The position numbers were made by a program, and so were the translations under genes. A stretch of 58,861 nucleotides of DNA from Clostridia bacterium (lineage in GTDB: Bacteria; Bacillota; Clostridia; Christensenellales; Aristaeellaceae), in contig JAFWEY010000185.1 of the NCBI GenBank assembly GCA_017512675.1, forward strand, positions 1 to 58,861. Reading direction: 5' to 3'. The notes below the pieces were generated by a model, which did not search any database, had not been told where the DNA came from, and was given only the letters and a program-made list of their open reading frames with translations. This document shows, piece after piece, positions 1 through 8,865 of the stretch (position 1 is the first letter of the stretch; each line of letters begins with the position of its first letter).

Positions 1-1362
1 TGGTCCAGCACCCGCACATCCGTGGCCAGCGTGAGCAGCACCGGGCTGGTTACCGCGCTGGCTCCGGGCAAAACACAGATCCGGGCCACATCCTCCAACG
101 GCCTGGCAGCCTTCTGCACCGTCACGGTGAAGAAAATCCCAGTTTCTTCCGTGGAGCTGTCCGAATCGGAAACCCAGTATCTGAAAAAAGGCGGGACCCG
201 GCAGCTGACCGCCAGGGTCTATCCGGAGAACGCCACGTCTCCTGCGGTCACCTATGCCAGCAGCCGCCCCGAGGTCGCGTCGGTCAACGAAACCACCGGC
301 CTGGTCACGGCGCATTCCGTCGGCACTGCGGCAATTACGGCAAAAACGGGCAACGGAAAATCCGACAGGGTGGTTTTCAAAGTCGTCGGCACCCAAACGG
401 CGAAAGTGACGATCACCGCGGCAGGGGACATCACGCTGGGCGGAGATCCCCGCAAGCCGGCGAGCCAGGTTTCCTCCAAGGCGTATTATCGCGACCACGT
501 CTACAAAAAGTACGGCAACGGCTTGCTTTCCGCTGTCGCTTCCGCCTTCAGCGGCGACGGCAACATCGGCATCGCCAACCTGGAGTGCTGCTTCGGCACC
601 GGAACCCGGTACGCCAAGAAGACCTACGTGCTGCAGGCCCCTGCGGAATACGCGCAGATTCTGAAGAGCGCCGGCATCGACGCGATCGGCCACGCGAACA
701 ATCACACGGTGGATATCACCACCGGAGCGACCGAAACAAAAGCCGCCGCGAAGAAATACGGGATCGGCTACGCGGGAAACGGATCCCTCTGGACCACCGA
801 AGTGAACGGAATCAAGGTGGGCATGTGCGCCTATTCGATCGTCAACAAGGAAAGCGGAAAGGTCATCAAGGGCGTGAAGAAGCTCAGGAGCAGCGGCTGC
901 GACATCGTGGTGGTGCAGCTGCATTGGGGCGCGGAATTCTCCTATTCGGCGAACTCCGCCATGCGCGCCCTGGCGCATTCCGCGGTCAACGCCGGCGCGG
1001 ATCTGGTTCTCGGGCATCACCAGCACGTCGTCAGCGGCATTGAAAAGTACAACGGAAAGTATATCGTCTACGGTCTGGGCACCCTCTCCTCCTCGGTGCT
1101 GGTCAAAACGACTCAGGTCAGGGATTTCGACGCGCTGATTTACCAGCAGACATTTACCGTGGATCTGGAAAGCCGCGCGGTCAAGGAGGATGACGCCGTG
1201 AAGCTGATCGCCTGCTCGATGAGCTCCAAATACGAGAAAGAGAGCGACGACAACAATGCCCATCCGACGATTCTGACCGGCAGCGCAAGGAACCGCGTTC
1301 TCAGCAAGGTCCGGTACCATTCCCAGAAATTCAGCACCCTGCCGGACAGCGTTTACCAGTAA
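1..1362 (+). CDS. Ig-like (BIG2) plus CapA-family surface protein, 5' partial
   Basis: The frame is open from base 1, so the N-terminus lies outside the window. The visible 453 residues start with parts of two bacterial Ig-like (BIG2) repeats, recognisable by the recurring 'SVSSTGLVTALAPGKTQI' and 'VNETTGLVTAHSVGTAAI' pattern. A CapA/PGA_cap domain of the metallophosphatase-like fold follows: 'AAGDITLGGD' at its start, 'NLECCF', 'GHANNHTVD', 'QLHWGAEF' and 'VLGHHQHV'. The His and Asn residues in these motifs match the metal-site positions of the family. CapA proteins were first linked to poly-gamma-glutamate capsule synthesis, but many Clostridia carry CapA-like proteins of unknown substrate. 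With Ig-like repeats it is probably exported and wall associated; this is inferred because the signal peptide is not visible. The gene ends 34 bases before the MreB-like gene. Confidence 0.85.
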   Translation, partial: WSSTRTSVASVSSTGLVTALAPGKTQIRATSSNGLAAFCTVTVKKIPVSSVELSESETQYLKKGGTRQLTARVYPENATSPAVTYASSRPEVASVNETTGLVTAHSVGTAAITAKTGNGKSDRVVFKVVGTQTAKVTITAAGDITLGGDPRKPASQVSSKAYYRDHVYKKYGNGLLSAVASAFSGDGNIGIANLECCFGTGTRYAKKTYVLQAPAEYAQILKSAGIDAIGHANNHTVDITTGATETKAAAKKYGIGYAGNGSLWTTEVNGIKVGMCAYSIVNKESGKVIKGVKKLRSSGCDIVVVQLHWGAEFSYSANSAMRALAHSAVNAGADLVLGHHQHVVSGIEKYNGKYIVYGLGTLSSSVLVKTTQVRDFDALIYQQTFTVDLESRAVKEDDAVKLIACSMSSKYEKESDDNNAHPTILTGSARNRVLSKVRYHSQKFSTLPDSVYQ

Positions 1363-1396
1363 CGGCAGTACGTCAGGCAGGCGGTGAGCAAACAGC

Positions 1397-2419
1397 ATGC
1401 AATGGAACATCGGTATTGACCTGGGAAGCCGCACGGCCCGAATGACCGTTCGCGGCCGCGGAAGCCTGCTCAGGCAGTCCTCCTGTGTCGCGTTCCGGGG
1501 CGATACGGCGTATGAATTCGGGGACGCCGCGCTTGAAATCCAGGGGCGTGAGCTTAAGGGAACGCGCACGGTTTACCCGATGGACGGCGGGCAGATCGCC
1601 GACGAAGCCGCACTGAGCGCCTGGCTCGGCAGAATGCTGCGGGAATCCGGTTTCGGCGGCCTGGCCAACCGGGCCAGGGTGCTTCTTTCCTGCCCCGCGC
1701 TGCTTCCGTTCAGCCAGAAGCAGCACTTGGCGGCGCTGACGATGCAGGCGGGTGCCGCCAACTGCGCCCTGCTGCGCGCCGACACGGCCGCGGCCATCGG
1801 CGCCGGCGTTCCGGTGCTGTCGCCAAAGGGCCATCTGGTGGCGGATATCGGCGCTTCCCACATGTCGGTGACCCTGTTTTCCCTCGGCCGCGCGATGATC
1901 TGCGAAGCGGTGCCGTGGGGCCTGACCCAGGCGGATGCGGAAATCCGCCGGATGCTGCTCAATGAAGCGGGGCTGCGCGTCGGCATGAAAACCGCGGAAA
2001 ACGTCCGCCTCGCCCTCGCTTCCGCCGTGGGCGCCAACGAAGACCTGAAGGAAAACATCGCCGGCCTGTCGCTGTCGGCCGGCTTTCCCCGCGTTCATTC
2101 CGTCTCCGCGTCGGATGTTCACAAGGCGGTCATGCCGCTGATCGATCAGCTGATCCGAACCGCCGAATCGGTTCTCTGGCAGGCGCCTGACGAATTCGCG
2201 GCGGATCTGAGCGATACCGGCGTGGTGCTGACCGGCGGCGGCGCGAATCTGTTCGGCCTGGAGAAGCAAATCGCCGAGCACCTGAACCTGCCCTGCCGGA
2301 TCGCGGAGGATCCCGGGCAGGCGGCGCTGCGCGGCCTGAACCGCGCGCTGGACGGCGGAGAAAGCATCGAAGCGATGATGGAAGCACAGCAATCCATTCT
2401 GGAAAGGCGCAGAAGCTGA
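1397..2419 (+). CDS. Divergent MreB/Mbl-like bacterial actin
   Basis: A 340-residue protein, the usual MreB length. The N-terminus 'IGIDLGSRTARMTV' aligns with the phosphate-1 loop of MreB. 'AAAIGAGVPVLSPKGHLVADIGA' region aligns with the family's AAAIGAGL...VVDIGGGTT, and 'VVLTGGGANLFGLE' matches the conserved adenosine motif near the C-terminus. The phosphate-2 loop is changed: the family's GGGTTD is replaced by GASHMS after DIG. MreB-type proteins form membrane-associated filaments that guide cell-wall synthesis. Whether this copy polymerises or binds ATP normally is uncertain, so it may be a specialised paralogue rather than the main MreB; no mreC or mreD is adjacent. The ATG follows a weak purine-rich stretch. 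The next gene starts one base after the stop codon, so co-transcription is likely. Confidence 0.8.
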   Translation: MQWNIGIDLGSRTARMTVRGRGSLLRQSSCVAFRGDTAYEFGDAALEIQGRELKGTRTVYPMDGGQIADEAALSAWLGRMLRESGFGGLANRARVLLSCPALLPFSQKQHLAALTMQAGAANCALLRADTAAAIGAGVPVLSPKGHLVADIGASHMSVTLFSLGRAMICEAVPWGLTQADAEIRRMLLNEAGLRVGMKTAENVRLALASAVGANEDLKENIAGLSLSAGFPRVHSVSASDVHKAVMPLIDQLIRTAESVLWQAPDEFAADLSDTGVVLTGGGANLFGLEKQIAEHLNLPCRIAEDPGQAALRGLNRALDGGESIEAMMEAQQSILERRRS

Positions 2420-2420
2420 C

Positions 2421-3128
2421 ATGACGCGCACAATCAGGCACCAGGGAACGATCCTGCGCTACGAACTGATGCAGACCCGCAGAAAGAGCATCGAACTGCG
2501 CGTGGACATGCAGGGCAACGTCAAAGTGTTCGCGCCGATCGGCATGCCGCTGCGGAGTGTGGACACCTTCGTATCCTCCAAACTCGATTTTATCCGGGAG
2601 GCGCGCGGTAAAGCCGACGCTTACCGCCGTCAGCAGGCGCAGGCCCATCCCGTCCAGGACGGCGCCCGGGTGCTGCTGGAGGGCGATGTGCTGACGCTCC
2701 GCGTGCGCAGCGGGAAACCCGCCCGGCTCGAACGGAGCGGGGACGAGCTGATTCTGACGGCGCCGGACTGCGGCGACGGCGCAGTCCGCGAAACCCTGCG
2801 GGGCCTTCTGATCGATATGGCCCTCAACCGCATTGTGGAGCGCCTTCGCGTCTACGGGCCGCTGGTCGGCCGGCCCTACGGCCGCGTGACCATTCGGGAG
2901 CAAAAAACGCGCTGGGGCAGCTGCTCCAGCAAGCACAACCTGAACTTCAACTGGAAGCTGATTCAGGCGCCGCCGCAGGCGCTGGATTACGTGGTGATCC
3001 ACGAGCTGTGCCATCTGATCGAATTCAACCATTCCCCGCGTTTCTGGCGGCTCGTCGAGCAGTACCAGAGCGATTACAAAACGTGGAAGAGCTGGCTGAA
3101 GAAGAACGGCAGCACACTGGGAATCTGA
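2421..3128 (+). CDS. YgjP/SprT-like zinc metallopeptidase (DUF45)
   Basis: A 235-residue protein with the features of the YgjP/WLM-like DUF45 family. The zinc signature 'HELCHLIEFNHSPRFW' near residues 195-210 gives the HExxH-type pair (here HELCH) plus the downstream conserved His. It is preceded by 'TRWGSCSSKHNLNFNW', the family's RWGSC block. There is no signal peptide, so the protein is cytosolic. Family members are presumed zinc-dependent peptidases; substrates are poorly known. It begins one base after the MreB-like gene stop and is probably translated from the same message. Confidence 0.9.
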   Translation: MTRTIRHQGTILRYELMQTRRKSIELRVDMQGNVKVFAPIGMPLRSVDTFVSSKLDFIREARGKADAYRRQQAQAHPVQDGARVLLEGDVLTLRVRSGKPARLERSGDELILTAPDCGDGAVRETLRGLLIDMALNRIVERLRVYGPLVGRPYGRVTIREQKTRWGSCSSKHNLNFNWKLIQAPPQALDYVVIHELCHLIEFNHSPRFWRLVEQYQSDYKTWKSWLKKNGSTLGI

Positions 3129-3180
3129 AACGCAAAAGCGAACGGAACGCGGGTGGAAAACCCGGGAAGGGAGAACGGCC

Positions 3181-4095
3181 ATGTTTGTCGCGGACGCACA
3201 CGCGGATACACTGTACGCGCTGGCCATTCACGGGCAGACCTTCGACGAAACGATGATTACGCCGGAACGGCTGCGGGCAGGCGGCGTGGGGCTGCAGACC
3301 TTCGCGCTGTTTGCTGGTACGGAAGGCCCGGCGGGGGAGCCGTACCAAAAAGGACAGGCGATGCTGAAGGCGGCTGAGAGCCTCGGCGTTCCGCTGTGGA
3401 AAGGGGCATTGCCGGACAGTCCGCCCGAAGCGCCCACCGGCATACTGTCCATCGAGGGCGGCGAAATGCTGGAAGGGTCGGCGGAGCGCCTCCGCGAATT
3501 TGCGCGGGAGGGCGTGCGGATAATCGCGCTGACCTGGAACTGCGAAAACGAACTGGCGTATCCCGCCGCCGGCGACAGCGGCCGCGGGCTCAAGCGCTGC
3601 GGGCTCGCCATTCTGCGCGAAATGGACCGCCTGGGCATTCTGGCGGACGCATCGCACCTGAACGAGCGCGGCTTTTACGAAGCGGCGGAGCATTCGAGCC
3701 TGCCCATCATCGCCAGCCATTCCAATTGCCAGTGGCTGTGCGACGTCCCGCGCAACCTCACCCGGGGCCAGGTGCGCACGATCATCCAAAAGAACGGCTT
3801 CATCGGCATCAATTTCTATCCGCGGGTCCTCAAGGCCGAAGGCCCGGCGGATACCGACGATATTCTGCGGCACATCGACGCGGTCGCAGAACTCGGCGGC
3901 GTCTCGAATCTCGGCTTCGGTTCGGATTTCGACGGAATAGAGACCACCCCCGCGGACCTGACCGATCCCGCCGGGTTCCCGGCGCTCCTGCGCAAGCTGC
4001 TGGACAGGGGCTATACGCAAAGTCAGGTGGAGGGCATTGCGGGGAAGAATCTTTGGAGAGTACTCAAAGAAGCGGAAAGGAGCAAACAGGTATGA
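3181..4095 (+). CDS. Membrane dipeptidase, peptidase family M19
   Basis: A 304-residue M19 (renal dipeptidase-like) enzyme. The N-terminal 'DAHADTLYAL' supplies the metal-binding HxD pair. 'SIEGGEML' carries the bridging Glu, 'ASHSNCQWL' a conserved His, and 'GFGSDFDGI' the C-terminal Asp signature. These enzymes are binuclear zinc hydrolases that cleave dipeptides, often with D-residues, and in bacteria may act on wall peptides or dietary dipeptides. No signal peptide or membrane segment is seen, so a cytosolic location is likely despite the family name. The start is supported by GGGAG upstream of ATG 3181. Its TGA overlaps the next gene's ATG in an ATGA junction, indicating translational coupling with the DJ-1 gene. 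Confidence 0.92.
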   Translation: MFVADAHADTLYALAIHGQTFDETMITPERLRAGGVGLQTFALFAGTEGPAGEPYQKGQAMLKAAESLGVPLWKGALPDSPPEAPTGILSIEGGEMLEGSAERLREFAREGVRIIALTWNCENELAYPAAGDSGRGLKRCGLAILREMDRLGILADASHLNERGFYEAAEHSSLPIIASHSNCQWLCDVPRNLTRGQVRTIIQKNGFIGINFYPRVLKAEGPADTDDILRHIDAVAELGGVSNLGFGSDFDGIETTPADLTDPAGFPALLRKLLDRGYTQSQVEGIAGKNLWRVLKEAERSKQV

Positions 4096-4649
4096 AACGG
4101 ATTGCAATTCTGCTGGCGAACGGATTTGAGGACGGCGAGGCGCTGTTCCCGACGGACGTGCTCCGGCGCGCCGGATTTCAGGCGGATCTGATCGGCGTGA
4201 CCGGCGATGTCGTGACCAGCGCGCACGGCCTGAAGGTCATGGCGGACCGCGGAATGGGCGAGGATCTCAAGGCCTACGATATGGTGATTCTGCCGGGCGG
4301 CATGCCCGGGGCCGCAAACCTGCGGGATGACGACCGGGTGATCGATCTGGTCCGGACGCTGAACGCCGACGGCCGGGAGGTCGCCGCGATCTGTGCGGCG
4401 CCGATCGCTCTGGCCAGGGCGGGCGTCATCAGCGGACGCCGGATCACTTCCTACCCGGAGGACGCCTTCAAGAAGGAATTCACCGCCGCGACCTGGGTGG
4501 ACGAGCCGGTGGTAACGGACGGCAACATCACCACCGCCCAGGGCCCGGCCATGAGCCTGCCCTTCGCGTACACGCTGGTGGAAAAGCTCGGCGGCGACGC
4601 GGAAAGCCTGCGGGAGGGCATGCGCTACAACCGCATGCTGCGGGGCTGA
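4092..4649 (+). CDS. DJ-1/PfpI family protein
   Basis: A 185-residue class I glutamine amidotransferase-like protein of the DJ-1/PfpI group. 'LLANGFEDGEALFPTDVLRRAG' region shows the conserved Glu of the FE(D)xE motif, 'MVILPGGMPGAANLRDD' the central strand-loop, and 'AAICAAPIALARAGV' the nucleophile elbow with the conserved Cys. 'GRRITSYP' and 'ITTAQGPAMSLPFA' are typical of bacterial DJ-1 proteins such as YajL. Proposed roles include deglycation or chaperone activity under electrophile stress; the exact reaction is disputed. ATG 4092 overlaps the dipeptidase stop. A strong hairpin terminator follows 23 bases after the stop. Confidence 0.92.
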   Translation: MKRIAILLANGFEDGEALFPTDVLRRAGFQADLIGVTGDVVTSAHGLKVMADRGMGEDLKAYDMVILPGGMPGAANLRDDDRVIDLVRTLNADGREVAAICAAPIALARAGVISGRRITSYPEDAFKKEFTAATWVDEPVVTDGNITTAQGPAMSLPFAYTLVEKLGGDAESLREGMRYNRMLRG

Positions 4650-4672
4650 TCCGGACACGGCGCATTGCATCC

Positions 4673-4715
4673 TGCCGCCGGACGGTTCATAAACCGTCCG
4701 GCGGCAGAGTGTTTT
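4673..4715 (+). terminator. Rho-independent terminator after DJ-1 gene
   Basis: Perfect 15-bp inverted repeat TGCCGCCGGACGGTT / AACCGTCCGGCGGCA at 4673-4687 and 4692-4706 with a 4-base loop. A short T-rich tail (TGTTTT) follows within a few bases. It closes the five-gene plus-strand run. Confidence 0.85.
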
Positions 4716-5203
4716 GGCGGACAGAGCCGGCAGAAGGGGATCCGTTCTTGTCCCGCACAGGCCGGGAGATCGATTTTGCCGACGGCATCGGCACGCCGGT
4801 TCCCGGCGATCCGCCGCACAGCCTGCAGCAGCAGGGGCTCCGTTCGAACCGTTCCCGCCGGCGTTCCATCTTAACCGTCAGTTGTATTCTATCCAGAAAA
4901 GAGCGCAGCCGCATTCACCCGCATCGGCAGCCTTTCACCGGCCGGTGCGCCGTGCGCAAAACCGCGTTTCCGGCTTATTGTTCGAACCCATAGAATACGC
5001 AATCGACAATCCCGTCCGTTATTTCCACCTTCAGCTCCGCGTATTTCACCGTGACCGAACGGACCGTCATCGTCCTGGGCATATCATATACCAAATCACA
5101 CGATGACCAAGCCCTGGGTTCGAACGCATGTTCACGCCGCCGGTCGAAAGACCGGCACATGGGATATAACTTCGCTTCTCCGCAAGGCACCGCTTCCCGC
5201 CGC
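4716..5203. other. Intergenic region between convergent DJ-1 and dnaE units
   Basis: About 490 bases with no convincing gene. A compact hairpin GCCGGTC-TTTC-GACCGGC lies at about 5139-5156, roughly 50 bases beyond the dnaE stop, and may take part in dnaE transcript ending, although no good U-run follows. A minus-strand open frame at 4975-5190 (71 codons from GTG) ends in a plausible-looking peptide, but has no ribosome binding site and no recognised similarity. Confidence 0.5.
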
Positions 5204-8200
5204 TCACTCCCGCAAAACGACGCCCGCCTTGCCGCAGAGCGCTTCCAGGGCCGCGCGGTCGAAATCCCGGGCCACCCAGCTGTGGCGTTTCAGGTTTTCC
5301 CGCCTTTTCTCCGGCCCGATGGCCAGAACCACCGGGATCGGGCCCGGCGTGCGCATCAGGATCAGGAACACATCTTCCCGCTGCGCGTCGTTTTCCAGCC
5401 GCAGAAACAGCTTCTGGCCGGGAGCCGCCTGCTCCAGCGGGCGGAACGGAAGCCGACCGCGAAGGCTCTGCGGCAGTTCGCTTTCCGCTTCTTCCGCCGT
5501 TTCGCGCAGCGCGCCGCCCGCGCGGGGGGACAGCTCCTCGTCGATGACGTTCAGATCCGCCAGCTTCATCACCCGGTCCACCCGAAGCTTCACCGGCTCG
5601 TCCTCGCGCACCGAAAGGCTTCCGGTCAGCGCCACCGCCTGATCCACCTCCAGCTCGCGGCCGATCCGCTCGTAAACCTTCGGAAACACCAGGCATTCCG
5701 TCGTACCGTACAGGTCCTCCAGCTGAACAAAGGCCATCATCGTACCGCTCTTCGTCGCCTTCATCCGCTTGTCGGCAATCAGCCCGCCCAGCGTGACCGT
5801 TTCGCCGTCCCTTCGCATGCCCTGATCCGGCTCGTCGGAAAGCGCGGAAAGGGTCTGATAATTATCCCGAAGCGCCGACAGCTGATCCCGGTACTCGTCC
5901 AGCGGATGGCCGGTGATGTACACGCCGGTGACCGCCTTTTCCATGCTCAGAAGCTGCTTTTTCGGGTATTCGTTCACCTTCGGCAGCGACGCCCGGGGCG
6001 CGGTGACCGTTTCGCCGAAGCCGTCCCCGAACAGCGAAAGCTGCCCCGCCACCAGGTTCTTGCGGCTGCGGGCCGCCGCGTCCATTGCGGGCTCGTAAGC
6101 GGTCATCTTCTGCGCACGGCTGCCGGGCAGGGAATCCAGCGCGCCGGCGCTGATCAGGCTTTCCACTGCCTTTTTGTTGACCCCCGTTTCGGCCAGCCGG
6201 TCGATAAAATCGTACAGATCGATAAACGGCCCGGCGCCGCGCACCGCGATCAGTTCCTGAATCGCGCTCTGGCCCGCGTTTTTCACCGCGTTCAGGCCGA
6301 AGCGGATCGCGCCGTTTTCCACCGAGAACTTCTCCTGGCTGCGGTTGACGTCCGGCGGCAGAATGCCGATGCCGTGCTTGCGGCAATACTGGATGTAGAA
6401 CGCCACCTTGTCGGTATTGCCGGTGACCGAGTTCATCATGGCCGCCATGAATTCCACAGGATAATGCCGCTTCAGCCAGGCGGTCTGAATGGCGACGACG
6501 CCGTACACCGCCGCGTGGGATTTGTTGAACGCGTAGCTGGCAAAGGCGGTCATTTCGTCGAACAGCTTCTCCGCCGCCTCCCCGGATACGCCCATGCGAA
6601 TCGCGCCCGGAACCTCGACCGTGCCGTCCGGCTTCAGCTTGCCGTGAATGAAGTATTCCTTTTCCTCGGCCATCACGTCGTGTTTTTTCTTCGCCATCGC
6701 CCGGCGCACCAGATCGCTGCGGCCCAGCGAGTAGCCCGCCAGATCCCGTACGATCTGCATGACCTGCTCCTGATAGACCATGCATCCGTACGTCACTTCC
6801 AGAATCGGACGAAGCTTTTCGTCCAGATACCGGATCGACGCCGGGTTTTGCTTGCCCGCGATATAACGGGGAATGGATTCCATCGGCCCCGGCCGGTACA
6901 GCGAAATCGCGGCGACGATATCCTCGAAATTCTCCGGCTTCATGTTGGTCAGGAAGCTGCGCATGCCGCCGCCTTCCAGCTGGAATACGCCGTCCGTTTC
7001 GCCCTCGTCGATCATCCGGTAAACCTCCGGGTCGTCCAGCGGGATATCCTCCGGCGTCATTTCCCGGCCGCCGCCCCGGGCGATCAGCTTCAGCGTGTCG
7101 CCGATGACCGTCAGCGTGCGCAGGCCCAGGAAATCCATCTTCAGCAGCCCGAGCGCTTCCAGCGTGCCCATCGGGAACTGGGTGGTGATCACGTCGTCAT
7201 TGGTCTGCAGCGGCACGTAATCGCTGACCGGCTTGCCGGTGATCAGCACGCCCGCCGCGTGGGTCGACGCGTGGCGCGGCATGCCTTCCAGCTTCCGCGC
7301 GGTGTCGATCAGCTTTCTGATCTCCCCGTCGCTTTCGTATGCCGATTTCATTTCCGGATTGACCGACAGCGCCTTATCGATGGTCATATCCAGCGCAAAG
7401 GGCACCATTTTGGATATGACGTCGACCTCCTGGTAGCTCATGCCCATCACGCGTCCGACGTCGCGGATCGCCTGCTTGGCCGCCATGGTCCCGAACGTGA
7501 TGATCTGCGATACGTGATCCTCCCCGTAGCGGCGGGCAACGTATTCGATCACCTCGCCCCGGCGCTCGTAATCGAAATCGATGTCGATATCCGGCATCGA
7601 AACGCGTTCGGGGTTCAGGAACCGTTCGAACAGCAGGTTGTATTTCAGCGGATCGATGGCCGTGATGCCCAGGCAATAGGCGACCACCGAGCCGGCGGCG
7701 CTGCCCCGCCCGGGGCCCACCAGGATCCCGTGATCCTTCGCGTATTTGACGAAATCCCATACGATCAGGAAATAATCGACAAAGCCCATGCTCTCGATGA
7801 CGCCCAGTTCGTATTGAAGCCGCGCGCGCGCGCTTTCGTCGTCCTTGCCATACCGCTTTTCCAGCCCCTGCCGGCACAGCTCCCGCAGCAGCTCCTTCGC
7901 GTCCTGCCCCTTCTCCAGCGGAAAGGCTGGCAGATGCCGCGTCCGGAAATCGAAGGATACCTGGCAGCGGTCGGCGATCTTCTGCGTGTTCTCGAAGGCT
8001 TCCTCCAGCTGCGGAAACAGCCGGCGCATTTCTTCTTCCGATTTGACGTACAGCTGGTCGGTCTCCATGCGCATCCGCCGGTCATCCGAAAGCGTCTTGC
8101 CGGTCTGGATGCACATCAGAATCTCCTGCGCCTCCGCGTCCTCCCTGCGGATGTAGTGGCAGTCGTTGGTCACGACCAGCGGCAGGTTCAGATCCCGCGC

Positions 8201-8767
8201 CAGCTGCAGGAGCTCCGGCAGCACCCGCTTTTCATCCGGCAGCCCGTGGTCCTGCAGTTCGATGTAATAATTTCCTTCCCCGTAGATATCCAGATACCGC
8301 AGCGCCATTTTTCGCGCGTCTTCCCGGCGCCCGTCCAGCAGCAGCTTCGGCAGATCCCCGGACAGACAGGCGGACAGCGCGATCAGCCCCCGATGATGCT
8401 TCTTCAGCAGCGCGTAATCCACCCGCGGCTTGTAATAGAACCCGCGGGTGAAGCTTTCGCTGACCAGCTTCATCAGGTTGTGCCAGCCTTCGTCGTTTTC
8501 GCACAGCAGGATCAGATGGCTGTACTCGCGGCCCGCGCCGGTTTTCTCGTCCATGTTTTCGCAGACGTAAACCTCACAGCCGATCACCGGATGAATGCCC
8601 CGTGCCTGGCACGCGCGGTAGAAATCCACCGCGCCGTACAGCACGCCGTGGTCGGTGACGGCGCAGGCGGTCTGTCCCAGCTCCTGTACGCGGTCCAGCA
8701 GCGGCTGAATGCGGCAGGCGCCGTCCAGCAGCGAATACTCGGTGTGCAAATGCAGATGAACGAACAT
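5204..8767 (-). CDS. dnaE: DNA polymerase III alpha subunit DnaE
   Basis: A 1187-residue replicative polymerase of the DnaE type. The start is ATG 8767, 'MFVHLHLHTEYSLLDGACRI', which is the standard PHP-domain opening and is preceded by GGAGG. The catalytic block 'MPDIDIDFDYERRGEVIEYV' carries the paired Asp residues of the palm, preceded by 'VGPGRGSAAGSVVAYCLGI'. Helix-hairpin-helix and OB-fold segments lie in the C-terminal third (for example 'VTLGGLIADKRMKATKSGTMMAFVQLED'-type OB start near residue 975). No separate DEDD exonuclease domain is inserted, which separates it from PolC. In Clostridia DnaE usually works beside PolC. Usual companions such as pfkA are not next to it. Length is normal for the family. 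Confidence 0.97.
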   Translation of the reverse strand: MFVHLHLHTEYSLLDGACRIQPLLDRVQELGQTACAVTDHGVLYGAVDFYRACQARGIHPVIGCEVYVCENMDEKTGAGREYSHLILLCENDEGWHNLMKLVSESFTRGFYYKPRVDYALLKKHHRGLIALSACLSGDLPKLLLDGRREDARKMALRYLDIYGEGNYYIELQDHGLPDEKRVLPELLQLARDLNLPLVVTNDCHYIRREDAEAQEILMCIQTGKTLSDDRRMRMETDQLYVKSEEEMRRLFPQLEEAFENTQKIADRCQVSFDFRTRHLPAFPLEKGQDAKELLRELCRQGLEKRYGKDDESARARLQYELGVIESMGFVDYFLIVWDFVKYAKDHGILVGPGRGSAAGSVVAYCLGITAIDPLKYNLLFERFLNPERVSMPDIDIDFDYERRGEVIEYVARRYGEDHVSQIITFGTMAAKQAIRDVGRVMGMSYQEVDVISKMVPFALDMTIDKALSVNPEMKSAYESDGEIRKLIDTARKLEGMPRHASTHAAGVLITGKPVSDYVPLQTNDDVITTQFPMGTLEALGLLKMDFLGLRTLTVIGDTLKLIARGGGREMTPEDIPLDDPEVYRMIDEGETDGVFQLEGGGMRSFLTNMKPENFEDIVAAISLYRPGPMESIPRYIAGKQNPASIRYLDEKLRPILEVTYGCMVYQEQVMQIVRDLAGYSLGRSDLVRRAMAKKKHDVMAEEKEYFIHGKLKPDGTVEVPGAIRMGVSGEAAEKLFDEMTAFASYAFNKSHAAVYGVVAIQTAWLKRHYPVEFMAAMMNSVTGNTDKVAFYIQYCRKHGIGILPPDVNRSQEKFSVENGAIRFGLNAVKNAGQSAIQELIAVRGAGPFIDLYDFIDRLAETGVNKKAVESLISAGALDSLPGSRAQKMTAYEPAMDAAARSRKNLVAGQLSLFGDGFGETVTAPRASLPKVNEYPKKQLLSMEKAVTGVYITGHPLDEYRDQLSALRDNYQTLSALSDEPDQGMRRDGETVTLGGLIADKRMKATKSGTMMAFVQLEDLYGTTECLVFPKVYERIGRELEVDQAVALTGSLSVREDEPVKLRVDRVMKLADLNVIDEELSPRAGGALRETAEEAESELPQSLRGRLPFRPLEQAAPGQKLFLRLENDAQREDVFLILMRTPGPIPVVLAIGPEKRRENLKRHSWVARDFDRAALEALCGKAGVVLRE

Positions 8768-8798
8768 GATTTCCTCCCGGTTGGCGTTTGCCGGGGAT

Positions 8799-8827
8799 AT
8801 TATATCACATCTGGTCAAACAGATCAA
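8799..8827 (-). promoter_or_regulatory. dnaE promoter
   Basis: On the minus strand TTGATC (8827-8822), a 17-base spacer, then TATAAT (8804-8799), about 30 bases before the dnaE start. The divergent barnase promoter overlaps it. Confidence 0.75.
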
Positions 8828-8840
8828 TTTATGGTACAAT
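8812..8840 (+). promoter_or_regulatory. Barnase gene promoter
   Basis: TGGTCA at 8812-8817, 17-base spacer, TACAAT at 8835-8840. An AGGAGG ribosome binding site follows before ATG 8866. The element interleaves with the divergent dnaE promoter, so the two may compete for polymerase. Confidence 0.55.
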
Positions 8841-8865
8841 ACGGTCATAAAGGAGGAATGCTTTC

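Noticed and set aside
4975..5190. 71-codon minus-strand frame after dnaE
   Set aside because: GTG start without a ribosome binding site, no recognisable family, and a hairpin inside its 5' part; kept only as a note.
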